64,000 nt of DNA from Actinomycetota bacterium (lineage in GTDB: Bacteria; Actinomycetota; Actinomycetes; JACCUZ01): positions 1 to 64,000 of the forward strand of contig JAVEDI010000042.1 of the NCBI GenBank assembly GCA_030841035.1, written 5' to 3'. The translations under genes were made by a program, and so were the position numbers. Positions 46,162 through 56,459 of this stretch are shown here, in pieces (the first letter of the stretch is position 1; each line of letters starts with the position of its first letter). Below the pieces are notes generated by a model. That model was not told the origin of the DNA, ran no database searches, and was given only the letters and a program-made list of their open reading frames with translations.

Positions 46162-46629
46162 ATGCTGTCGGCGAACCTGCTCACGGTCGGCGCGGTCGCG
46201 GCGCGCAGCGGCTTCGCGCCCTCGGCGCTGCGCTACTACGAGCGCCTCGGCCTGATCGAGGCGGTCCGCACCACCGGAGGGCAGCGCCGTTACCGGCGCA
46301 GCGTCCTGCGGCGCCTCGCCTTCATCCGAGCGGCCCGCAACGTGGGGCTGAGGCTGAACGAGGTGTCCGACGCGCTGGCCACGTTGCCCGGCGGCCGGAC
46401 CCCGACCCGGGCCGACTGGACCCGTCTCTCCCGCACCTGGCGCAGCCGGCTCGACGACCAGATCGCCGCTCTGTCTGCCCTGCGCGACGGTCTCGACTCG
46501 TGCATCGGCTGCGGCTGCCTCTCGTTGCGCCGGTGCGCCTTCTCCAACCCGGCCGACCAGGCCGCGACGGGCCCCGGCGCGGCCTTCCTGCCCGCACTGC
46601 TGCGACGGCCCCAGCCGCACGACCGCTGA
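46162..46629 (+). CDS. soxR: Redox-sensitive MerR-family regulator SoxR
   Basis: A 155-residue SoxR. The N-terminal MerR helix-turn-helix (LTVGAVAARSGFAPSALRYYERLGLIE) is followed by a dimerisation helix and the iron-sulfur ligands C114, C117, C119 and C125 in the motif CIGCGCLSLRRC, the exact SoxR spacing. The [2Fe-2S] centre senses redox-cycling compounds. AAGGAG precedes the ATG. It is divergent from the SDR-queA unit, its most likely target. The C-terminal tail after the cysteines is longer than minimal. Confidence 0.93.
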   Translation: MLSANLLTVGAVAARSGFAPSALRYYERLGLIEAVRTTGGQRRYRRSVLRRLAFIRAARNVGLRLNEVSDALATLPGGRTPTRADWTRLSRTWRSRLDDQIAALSALRDGLDSCIGCGCLSLRRCAFSNPADQAATGPGAAFLPALLRRPQPHDR

Positions 46630-46728
46630 GCTGACACCGCGTCCGGTCGCCGCGAGGGCACGCTGTGTGGTGGCCCGTCACCCTGCTGGGGGAGTCGGCA
46701 GGACGCCCTGCGCAGGTACGGTTCTGAG

Positions 46729-47568
46729 GTGCAGTCTCCCGACTCCCTGGCGCTGCGCCGCCTGGCCTTGGCGGTGTCGGTGCTCGACGACGTCGATCTC
46801 GTGCCGCTCGACGAGGGAGTCCAGCTGACCGGTGACAACCCGGTCGAGGTCAGCTGGACCGAGCTGCGTCGCGCGCTGTCCGGCGCCGACCTCGAGAGCG
46901 AGCTGGCCCGGCTGCGGGTGCGGGCCTACCTCACCGGCCGGCGCATCGCGGCCGACCGCAGCATCGACGAGCTGCGCGAGCGCGCCCGGCCGGTCGGCCT
47001 GCCCGTCGACCACCCCATGCACCCAGGCCTCGGCTGGGTGGTGCACCGCGTGCTCGGCAAGGCCATCGACCTCGGCTTCGGCTTCGTGGACGTGACCGAC
47101 GACCCCGACGAGGTCGTCGTGATCCCCAGCGGCGCGCTGGACGCCGCCGGCGTCGATCCGCTGCCGTGGTGGCCGGTCGCGCGCGACTACCTCGAGCGGA
47201 TGGGCACGGTGGCGGCCGAGCGGCTCGGCCCGGGGACGACGCTGCGCCCGATCGGCGACTGCGACGTGGTGTCGCTGCTGGGTTCCCGGTCCTTGCGCAG
47301 CGCCCTGTGCCGCCAGGACCCGACCGGGATGCGCGCAGCCGCCGTACCCATGCGCCGCCGCGGCTGGCTCGACCTGAGCCGCATCGATCCCGCCTTCACC
47401 ATCGCCGCTGCGGCGGCGACCACCGAGGCCGACCGCGGATTCTCCCGGCCGCTGCTGCTGACGGCGGACGAGGTCACGCTCGCCCCCCGTGGCGGCAAGC
47501 CGGCCGAGATCGTGCTGCGTGACAAGGGCGTGGCGTCACCGCGCCTGCGCCCGGTGCTCTACCGCTGA
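46729..47568 (+). CDS. Conserved hypothetical protein
   Basis: A 279-residue soluble protein with no recognised catalytic motif. It is acidic at the N-terminus (LDDVDLVPLDEGVQLTGDNPVEVSW). The middle segment reads HPMHPGLGWVVHRVLGKAIDLGFGFVDVTDDPDEVVVIPSGAL, and the C-terminus is Arg-rich. It uses a GTG start and converges on dxs with 27 bases between. Codon use looks like its neighbours. The function is unknown; proximity to dxs is the only hint. Confidence 0.6.
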   Translation: MQSPDSLALRRLALAVSVLDDVDLVPLDEGVQLTGDNPVEVSWTELRRALSGADLESELARLRVRAYLTGRRIAADRSIDELRERARPVGLPVDHPMHPGLGWVVHRVLGKAIDLGFGFVDVTDDPDEVVVIPSGALDAAGVDPLPWWPVARDYLERMGTVAAERLGPGTTLRPIGDCDVVSLLGSRSLRSALCRQDPTGMRAAAVPMRRRGWLDLSRIDPAFTIAAAAATTEADRGFSRPLLLTADEVTLAPRGGKPAEIVLRDKGVASPRLRPVLYR

Positions 47569-47595
47569 CTCGGGGCTGCCGCCGCGCCGCACCGA

Positions 47596-49506
47596 TCAGC
47601 CGTGCTCGCGGATCGAGCTGTCGTCGAGGTCGCCCTGCAGCGAGGAGACGGTCTCGACGATGTCCCGCGAGATGTCTTGTGCGGTGAGCCCGATCTCGGC
47701 GAGCACCTCCGAGCGCTTGCCGTGGCCCAGGAAGCGGGACGGGACTGCGAAGTCGCGCAGCGGCGTGGCGACCCGACGGTCACGCAGGAGCTGCGCCACT
47801 GCCGAGCCCACGCCGCCGGTACGCACGCCGTCCTCGACGGTCACGACGCACCGGTAGTCGCGCGCCATGGTCGCGAGGACGTCCGGGAGCGGCTTGACCC
47901 ACCGCGGGTCGACGACGGTGACGCCGATGCCCTGCCGGGCGCAGCGCTCGGCGACCTCGAGACACGTGCCGGCCATGGCGCCCACCGACACCAGAAGCAC
48001 GTCGTGGTCACTGGCGGCACGCAGTACGTCGACACCGTCCACCGTCGCGACGGCCGGGATGTCGGCGCACACCGGGCCCTTGGGGAAACGGAGCACGGTG
48101 GGGGCATCGTGCACCGCGACCGCCTCCCGCAGCTCCTGCCGCAGGGTGGCGCCGTCCCGCGGCGCAGCGAGACGCAGGCCAGGGACGATCTGCAGGGCGG
48201 CCAGGTCCCACACGCCGTTGTGGCTCGCCCCGTCGTCACCGGTGATGCCGGCCCGGTCGAGCACGAACGTGACCCCGCACTTGTGCAGCGCTACGTCCAT
48301 CAGCACCTGGTCGAACGCCCGGTTGAGGAACGTCGCGTAGATGGCGACAACCGGGTGCATGCCGCCCATCGCCAGGCCCGCGGCAGAGGTCACCGCGTGC
48401 TGCTCGGCGATGCCCACGTCGAAGACCCGCTCGGGGAACCGCTCGGCGAACGCGCCCAGCCGGGTCGGGAGCAGCATCGCCGCCGTGATCGCGACGATGT
48501 CCGGCCGCTCCTCCCCCAGCGCGAGCAGCTCGGCGCCGAAGACCTGGCCCCACTCCTCGCCCGAGGAGGCCAACGACTGCCCGGTCTCGGGGTCGATCAC
48601 GCCGACGCTGTGGAAGTTGTCGGCGAGGTCGCTCAGGGCGTGGTCGTAGCCCTGACCCTTGTGGGTCAGGCAGTGCACCAGGACGGGGCCCTTGAAACCG
48701 CGGGCCCGGCGCAGCGCGTGCTCGACCGCTTCGAGGTCGTGACCGTCGACCGGACCGACGTACTTCAGGCCGAGGTCCTCGAACATCCCCTGGGGGGCGA
48801 CGATGTCCTTGATGCCCTTCTTCATGCCGTGCAACGTGCCGTAGATCGGGCCGCCCACTACGGGCGTGCGCCCGAGCAGCTGCTTGCCCCACTCGAGGAA
48901 GCGCTCGTATCCGCGCGTGGTGCGCAGGGTGGCGAGATGGTGGGCCAGCCCACCGATCGTCGGCGCGTAGGAGCGCTCGTTGTCGTTGACGACGATGACC
49001 AGCCGCCGGGTCTTGTCGGCCGCGATGTTGTTGATGGCTTCCCAGGCCATCCCGCCGGTCAGTGCACCGTCGCCGATGACGGCGACCACATGGCGGTCGG
49101 TCAGACCGCGCAGCTGGTGGGCCTTGGCGATGCCGTCGGCGTAGGACAGCGAGGTCGACGCGTGGGAGTTCTCGACGACGTCGTGGTCGGACTCGGCCCG
49201 GCTGGGGTAGCCCGAGAGGCCGCCTCTCTTGCGCAGCCGGTCGAACTCCCCTGCGCGCCCTGTCACGATCTTGTGCACGTAGGCCTGGTGGCCCGTGTCC
49301 CAGACGATGCGGTCGCGCGGGGAGTCGAACACACGGTGCAGGGCGAGCGTCAGCTCCACGGTCCCGAGGTTGGGACCGAGGTGCCCGCCCGTGCGAGCCA
49401 CCGACGTGACGAGGAACCTGCGGATCTCCTCGGCCAGCGCGCGGAGCTGCTCCTGGTCGAGACGGCGCAGGTCACGCGGACCTCGAATCGACTCGAGGAG
49501 TCCCAC
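47596..49506 (-). CDS. dxs: 1-deoxy-D-xylulose-5-phosphate synthase
   Basis: A 636-residue thiamine-diphosphate enzyme that makes DXP from pyruvate and glyceraldehyde-3-phosphate, the entry step of the MEP isoprenoid pathway. Motifs are [19 protein letters not shown], the ThDP site [16 protein letters not shown] ... VNDNERSY, and [15 protein letters not shown] in the second domain, with the transketolase C-terminal domain from about 500. GTG 49506 follows AGGAG. The length is normal. It corresponds to Rv2682c in the conserved gene order. Confidence 0.96.
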   Translation of the reverse strand: MGLLESIRGPRDLRRLDQEQLRALAEEIRRFLVTSVARTGGHLGPNLGTVELTLALHRVFDSPRDRIVWDTGHQAYVHKIVTGRAGEFDRLRKRGGLSGYPSRAESDHDVVENSHASTSLSYADGIAKAHQLRGLTDRHVVAVIGDGALTGGMAWEAINNIAADKTRRLVIVVNDNERSYAPTIGGLAHHLATLRTTRGYERFLEWGKQLLGRTPVVGGPIYGTLHGMKKGIKDIVAPQGMFEDLGLKYVGPVDGHDLEAVEHALRRARGFKGPVLVHCLTHKGQGYDHALSDLADNFHSVGVIDPETGQSLASSGEEWGQVFGAELLALGEERPDIVAITAAMLLPTRLGAFAERFPERVFDVGIAEQHAVTSAAGLAMGGMHPVVAIYATFLNRAFDQVLMDVALHKCGVTFVLDRAGITGDDGASHNGVWDLAALQIVPGLRLAAPRDGATLRQELREAVAVHDAPTVLRFPKGPVCADIPAVATVDGVDVLRAASDHDVLLVSVGAMAGTCLEVAERCARQGIGVTVVDPRWVKPLPDVLATMARDYRCVVTVEDGVRTGGVGSAVAQLLRDRRVATPLRDFAVPSRFLGHGKRSEVLAEIGLTAQDISRDIVETVSSLQGDLDDSSIREHG

Positions 49507-49627
49507 TCGCCTGCTCCTATCGCTGGGTTGCCCGGGGCCGGGACGCCCGATACTACGGCCCGGGGTGCGCTGAGCCGCGGTGGCGGCGCCGCGATCAGCC
49601 TGCCCACCGCGGCGGCGGTGACACGTG

Positions 49628-49999
49628 TCACAGGCGCCTGAGGAAACGCCCACCGCGCAACGCCTGCTCCACCAGCGCGAGGGAGCGGGAGGCGGCCAGC
49701 AACCGCGCGCCCTCGCGCTCGTAGGCCGCGACGGTCGCCTCCACGGTCTCGGCGGTGACGACGTCCCCCAGCTCCTGGCGCGCGGTGGCCAGCCCCTCAC
49801 GTGCTGCCCGGATGCCCGCCTGCACATGGTGGGCGGCGACACGGGCCAGCACGACCGGATGACGCCGCAGCACCTCGTGCGCCCGGTAGTCGGGCGGGCA
49901 GAGGTCGAACAGCCACCCGCTCGCCGAACGCTCCCAGTCAGGGGTGCCGGGGGCCCGGACTCCACCGGGCCAGCCCGGCGGCACCACCTGCTCGCTCAT
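49628..49999 (-). CDS. Conserved hypothetical protein
   Basis: A 123-residue protein. The first part is Trp/Pro-rich ([42 protein letters not shown]). It then becomes a continuous amphipathic helix ([26 protein letters not shown] ... [21 protein letters not shown]), probably a coiled coil. No function can be assigned. It lies upstream of dxs on the same strand with a 121-base gap. Confidence 0.65.
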   Translation of the reverse strand: MSEQVVPPGWPGGVRAPGTPDWERSASGWLFDLCPPDYRAHEVLRRHPVVLARVAAHHVQAGIRAAREGLATARQELGDVVTAETVEATVAAYEREGARLLAASRSLALVEQALRGGRFLRRL

Positions 50000-50047
50000 G
50001 ACTGCCAGGGTGCCAGCAGGGCAGGTCAGCGGCCACGCGCGGCGGGG

Positions 50048-50770
50048 TCAGCCCAGCAGGCTGCGCACGACGAGGGCTGTCGCAGACGCGGCGCACACGA
50101 CGAGGACCGCCGAGCGGGTGCGCCCGGCATCGACATGCCGACGCACCGAGCCCGACAGCACGAAACCGAGCACCAGGAAGGGCACCAGGGCCACGGCATA
50201 GCCGGCAGCATGCGCGTCGCCCTTGCCCACCAGCGCCAGACCGGCCAGCGACAGCAGCGCACCCACGAGGAAGTAGGTGGCCATCGTGGCCCGCAGGCGT
50301 GCCCCGGTCTCGTGCTGGTACACCAGTGCCAGCGGGGGGCCGCCGATGGACGTCGCGGTGCCGGTCACGCCGGACACCAGGCCTGCCCCGACCAGCACGC
50401 CACGACGCATCGGCAGGGTGACCACGCGCCAGGTCAGCACCACGGCGACCAGGACGACCAGCCCCACCAGCAGCCCCAGCAGCCGGGCCGACACGAGGGA
50501 GACCACCGCGACCCCGGCGACCGTACCGGGGACCCGCCCGGCGAACGCCCAGCCCAGGCCGTGCCAGTCGGACGCGCCGCCCTCCTTGACCAGCGTCAGA
50601 ACGGGGTAGGTCGCCGCCAGCCACAGCATCACGCCGGGCATCAGCGACGGGTCCACCATCGTGGCGATCGGCGCGGCGACCAGCCCCAGCCCGAGCCCCA
50701 CGGCGCCCTGAACGACCGCGCCGACGGTCACCGCCACGGCGAGGACCACGAACACGGCGACCGGACTCAT
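50048..50770 (-). CDS. TauE/SafE family transporter
   Basis: A 240-residue membrane protein with about eight helices. It shows the TauE/SafE pattern: an N-terminal GAVVQGAVGLGLGLVAAPI half and a second-half repeat GVLVGAGLVSGVTGTATSIGGPPLALVYQ. Family members move sulfonates or sulfite out of the cell; the substrate here is unknown. The ATG at 50770 precedes the first helix; upstream in-frame residues are hydrophilic. Confidence 0.85.
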   Translation of the reverse strand: MSPVAVFVVLAVAVTVGAVVQGAVGLGLGLVAAPIATMVDPSLMPGVMLWLAATYPVLTLVKEGGASDWHGLGWAFAGRVPGTVAGVAVVSLVSARLLGLLVGLVVLVAVVLTWRVVTLPMRRGVLVGAGLVSGVTGTATSIGGPPLALVYQHETGARLRATMATYFLVGALLSLAGLALVGKGDAHAAGYAVALVPFLVLGFVLSGSVRRHVDAGRTRSAVLVVCAASATALVVRSLLG

Positions 50771-50854
50771 CGGCTGCTCAGCACTGGCCACGGGCCCCGG
50801 TGGCGGGGACAGCACAGTGCGCCACCTCACCGCAGCCGGCGGTCACGGGAGGCG

Positions 50855-53644
<2,790 letters not shown>

Positions 53645-53703
53645 GGTCTCCTCTCGTCGCCATCATCCTGCCGCCTCACCCACCTGCCCGGTGCGCGGCC
53701 CTC

Positions 53704-53733
53704 GCAAGATATCTCGACGTCAAGATACCTTGC
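53704..53733. promoter_or_regulatory. 30-base palindrome between acnA and a thioesterase gene
   Basis: The arms GCAAGATATCTCGAC (53704-53718) and the reverse complement GCAAGGTATCTTGAC (53719-53733) match at 13 of 15 positions with no spacer. The AT-rich core TATCT...AGATA stands out in this genome. It lies 60 bases from the acnA start and 43 from the divergent thioesterase start, so one dimeric repressor could control both. The regulator is unknown. Confidence 0.6.
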
Positions 53734-53776
53734 AACCGCTTCGCGCCACCCGGACGAGGCTGGTCAAGATGTCCCC

Positions 53777-54211
53777 ATGACTGACGACGGCGAGCTGCAC
53801 CTGCACGACGTACGCGAGAACCTGCAGCGGCAGACCTTCATGCGGCTGCTCGGGGCTGGCGCGCTCGAGATCTCGGCGGGCCGGGTCGTGATCGAGCTGC
53901 CCTACCGCGAGGACCTCTGCCAGCAGAACGGCTTCCTGCACGCGGGCGCGGTCACGTCGATCGCCGACTCGGCGTGCGGCTACGCGGCCCTGACCCTGAT
54001 GCCGCGAGGCAGCGACGTCCTCAGCGTCGAGTTCAAGGTGAACCTGCTCGCTCCGGCGGCCGGCGAGCGCTTCCGTGCCACCGCGACGGTGGTCCGCCCC
54101 GGCCGGACGCTGATCGTCTGCACGGCCGAGGTGACGGCGCTCACCGAGGGCCGGCCCGACGTCGTGGTCGCGCTCATGCAGGCGACGATGATCGCCCGCG
54201 GACCGCGCTGA
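53777..54211 (+). CDS. PaaI family hotdog-fold thioesterase
   Basis: A 144-residue hotdog thioesterase. The central helix motif is QQNGFLHAGAVTSIADSACGYAAL (HxGx..D/E type, with Asp as the likely catalytic acid), followed by the SVEFKVNLLAPA strand. It hydrolyses an acyl-CoA of unknown nature. It is divergent from acnA and shares the palindrome-bearing upstream region. Confidence 0.85.
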   Translation: MTDDGELHLHDVRENLQRQTFMRLLGAGALEISAGRVVIELPYREDLCQQNGFLHAGAVTSIADSACGYAALTLMPRGSDVLSVEFKVNLLAPAAGERFRATATVVRPGRTLIVCTAEVTALTEGRPDVVVALMQATMIARGPR

Positions 54212-54318
54212 GGTCACCGCCGGCTCCGGGCCGAGGTGCCGAACCGCCGGCAGGTGCTAGGACCATTGGGCGTCCGTCGGCCTGGTTTCGCCAGGTCCCG
54301 AGACGGCACTGGTGAGGG

Positions 54319-54609
54319 GTGCCTTGGTTCACGGTCAGAGTCGACGCAGATGCCCACACCCCTCCGAGCCTCGTGACCGTCGCGGCCCTCGGCGACGCCC
54401 TGACCGACTCCAAGGGCATCGCCTCGGGCGGCCCTGACCGGACCCGGTGGTCGGTCACGGTCGCCGTGCTGTCGGTGACGATCGAGCTCGCCGGCAGCTA
54501 CGCCGTCGAGCTCGTGGTGGAGGCCGCCAACGCCGTCGGGATGCCGCCGTCGGACATCGCCGCGGTCGAGATCCTCACGATCGAGGAGAGGTACCGGCGC
54601 AACGTCTGA
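54319..54609 (+). CDS. Small hypothetical protein
   Basis: A 96-residue protein read from a GTG with only a GAGGGG run next to it. It looks like a compact alpha/beta domain (WFTVRVDADA, LVTVAALGDALTDSKG, RWSVTVAVLSVTIELAGSYAVELVVEAANAVG). No family was recognised. It lies just outside the left repeat of the integrated element, so it belongs to the ancestral chromosome. Confidence 0.5.
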   Translation: MPWFTVRVDADAHTPPSLVTVAALGDALTDSKGIASGGPDRTRWSVTVAVLSVTIELAGSYAVELVVEAANAVGMPPSDIAAVEILTIEERYRRNV

Positions 54610-54645
54610 GCACGCCGAGGCGCCGCACGCGCCCGGTCATCGGTC

Positions 54646-54694
54646 AGTCCGAGGCCCTGGCGAGCGTCGCGACGCACTCGACGTGGTGGGTCAT
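54646..54694. repeat. Left att-like direct repeat: displaced 3' end of the RNA methyltransferase gene
   Basis: These 49 bases match 56462-56510 at 44 positions. The final 20 bases (CACTCGACGTGGTGGGTCAT) are identical. Read on the minus strand they encode MTHHVECVATLARASD followed by a stop, the same C-terminus as the methyltransferase whose gene now ends at 56460. This is what integration into the 3' end of a gene leaves behind. Confidence 0.8.
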
Positions 54695-54725
54695 GGATAC
54701 CGCGTCCTATTTGCTCCATTGCAGG

Positions 54726-55126
54726 TCAGCCGCCGGTCCCGGCTTCGTCCATGAGCGCCGTGCGGCGCTGATGCGTCGCGAGCCTCCGCAACCAGGCCTC
54801 TTCGACTGCTTCGTGAGCGTCTGGAGCGAGGTGTGCGTACCGCTGGGTCGTCGCGAAAGACTCGTGTCCGAGCAGTCGCTGAACGTCGTAGAGCGGTCAC
54901 CGCGGCGGGTTTCGTCCCAGACGACCCTCGCGGCCAACCACCGGTCGCGCCACTCGTCGACGTGACCTTGACCGTCCGCGGATCCCCGCCACTGGCCGCG
55001 GGCGATGCGAGCTTCCTCGTCCCGCGCCCAACCGGTCACGACGCGGCGCAGCGGGTCGGAACGGCTCACCCTTCGACCTGACGGCGTGCGCACCGTCGCC
55101 TGCCAGCTGCCGTCCCGTCGCACCAC
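54726..55126 (-). pseudogene. Tyrosine recombinase (integrase) remnant
   Basis: On the minus strand from about 55126 the N-terminal part of an Arg-rich phage-type integrase is readable (GSWQATVRTPSGRRVSRS ... ARGQW ... EWRDRWLAARVVWDET). At about 54894 the frame changes directly into a recombinase C-terminus, LYDVQRLLGHESFATTQRYAHL, ending at the TGA 54726-54728. The tyrosine and the GHE-x-TTxRYAH motif are present. The roughly 200 residues between, including the catalytic Arg and Lys, are gone. It is non-functional. Confidence 0.8.
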
Positions 55127-55790
55127 AGCCACGCCGCGACAAGCCCCAGCACACCCAGGGACACGAGCCAGCGGGGGCACCGCACCGTGCCGAACTGCGC
55201 CCAGTACGCAACACCAGAACCGATCAACAGGGCATCCGCGCGGCTGCGTGTCGAGAAATACGCGAGATCCCGCTGATTCTGCATCGCCCACCACGGGTGG
55301 CACGCCAAGGCAGCGGCGATCCCAACCGCGATGACCACCGGCAGCAGCGGCCGCAAGCGCCGCCGCCACACGAACAGCGTCAGCAGTGGCGCCCACGCCA
55401 GGTAGAACTGCTCCTCGATCGACAGCGACCACGCCCAGCCGGTCCACCACACCGGTTTCCCGTGCAGCACCAGCCAGTTCGTCGTGAACGTCGCCGGCCC
55501 GACGACCGACCACACCGCGATCGTCAACGGCTTTCCGACACCCAGGACCGCGACCGTGACCGCCCCGGCGACCGCCAACGCTGGCAAGAGCCGCGCCGCC
55601 CGGCCCAGGTAGAACGAGGGCAGGGAGATCCGCCCGTAACGGGCTCGCTCGGACAGCAGCACTCCGGTGATGAGGAAGCCGGAACACCTGCACGCCGATG
55701 TGGCCACCGTTCAGCCAGCCCGTGCCAAGCGACTCTTCGGCGTGCCCCATGACCACCATCAGGATCGCGACGCCGGCACAGTATCGGGTG
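55127..55790 (-). pseudogene. Acyltransferase 3 (OafA-like) remnant
   Basis: Minus-strand reading gives GVAILMVVMGHAEESLG ... GGHIGVQVF, then a frameshift near 55680. It continues FLITGVLLSERARYGRISLPSFYLGRAARLLPALA ... WSLSIEEQFYLAWAPLL. Intact relatives read GVQVFFVLSGFLITG, so about 11 bases encoding FVLS are missing. The protein also breaks off at its C-terminal end where the integrase remnant begins, and lacks a start codon at its head. It is a double-damaged membrane O-acyltransferase. Confidence 0.75.
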
Positions 55791-55822
55791 ACCTTGTCCC
55801 GTCCCCCGGCTACCGTGCCCGG

Positions 55823-56344
55823 ATGACGGTCAACGAGGACCTGCGCAGGCTGCTCGATCACTGCGTCGCCGGCGTCCTGCTGATCGAGGAAGTGCTCGAC
55901 GCCGAGCAACCGGGCTGGCTACAGGCACCCGGCAAACGCAGCTACGTCCCGCACCCCTTGCGGAACGCGTGGGGCGCTCTTGGCAGCGCCTGGATCAACG
56001 TCGCCTCGAACCTTGTCGACCGCGGTGAGCCGAGCTGGGCGATCACACCACTTGTGACGCGTACCATCCAGGGCGGCCAGCACCAGTGGGAGCTCGCGCC
56101 GGACGGGCACCTTGAGATCACCCCAGACGCGGTCTCAAGCTTCGACTGGAGAGAGAGCTTGACCGGTGACCTCGTCCGCATCGTCGACCGCCCCGCCGAG
56201 CCCCGCTACACGCTCGACGAGGCACGGCGCATCCTCGAGGTCTGCAGTGAGCACGAGTGGGAGGTCGTCACCGAGGGGGCACGACCGGTCGGCGTGCGCT
56301 GCAAGAACTGCGGCGAGACCCGGCCCGTCGGGTCATCCACCTAA
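55823..56344 (+). CDS. Hypothetical protein with C-terminal CxxC
   Basis: A 173-residue protein, the only intact gene in the integrated element. The N-terminal half is helical and Trp-containing (MTVNEDLRRLLDHCVAGVLLIEEVLDAEQPGWLQ; NAWGALGSAWINVASNLVDRGEPSWAITPLV). The end has CKNCGETRP, half of a zinc ribbon. No family was recognised. It may be cargo of the element. Confidence 0.55.
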   Translation: MTVNEDLRRLLDHCVAGVLLIEEVLDAEQPGWLQAPGKRSYVPHPLRNAWGALGSAWINVASNLVDRGEPSWAITPLVTRTIQGGQHQWELAPDGHLEITPDAVSSFDWRESLTGDLVRIVDRPAEPRYTLDEARRILEVCSEHEWEVVTEGARPVGVRCKNCGETRPVGSST

Positions 56345-56459
56345 GAGGCTGCCCCCACACCGCCGTCGTGCGGCACGCATGCGGCACGAGAGCCGATGTC
56401 GACGGCATCCGGTGGATACCCATGGCAGTCAACCCTCCGACGTTCCTGCTGGTCAGCGC

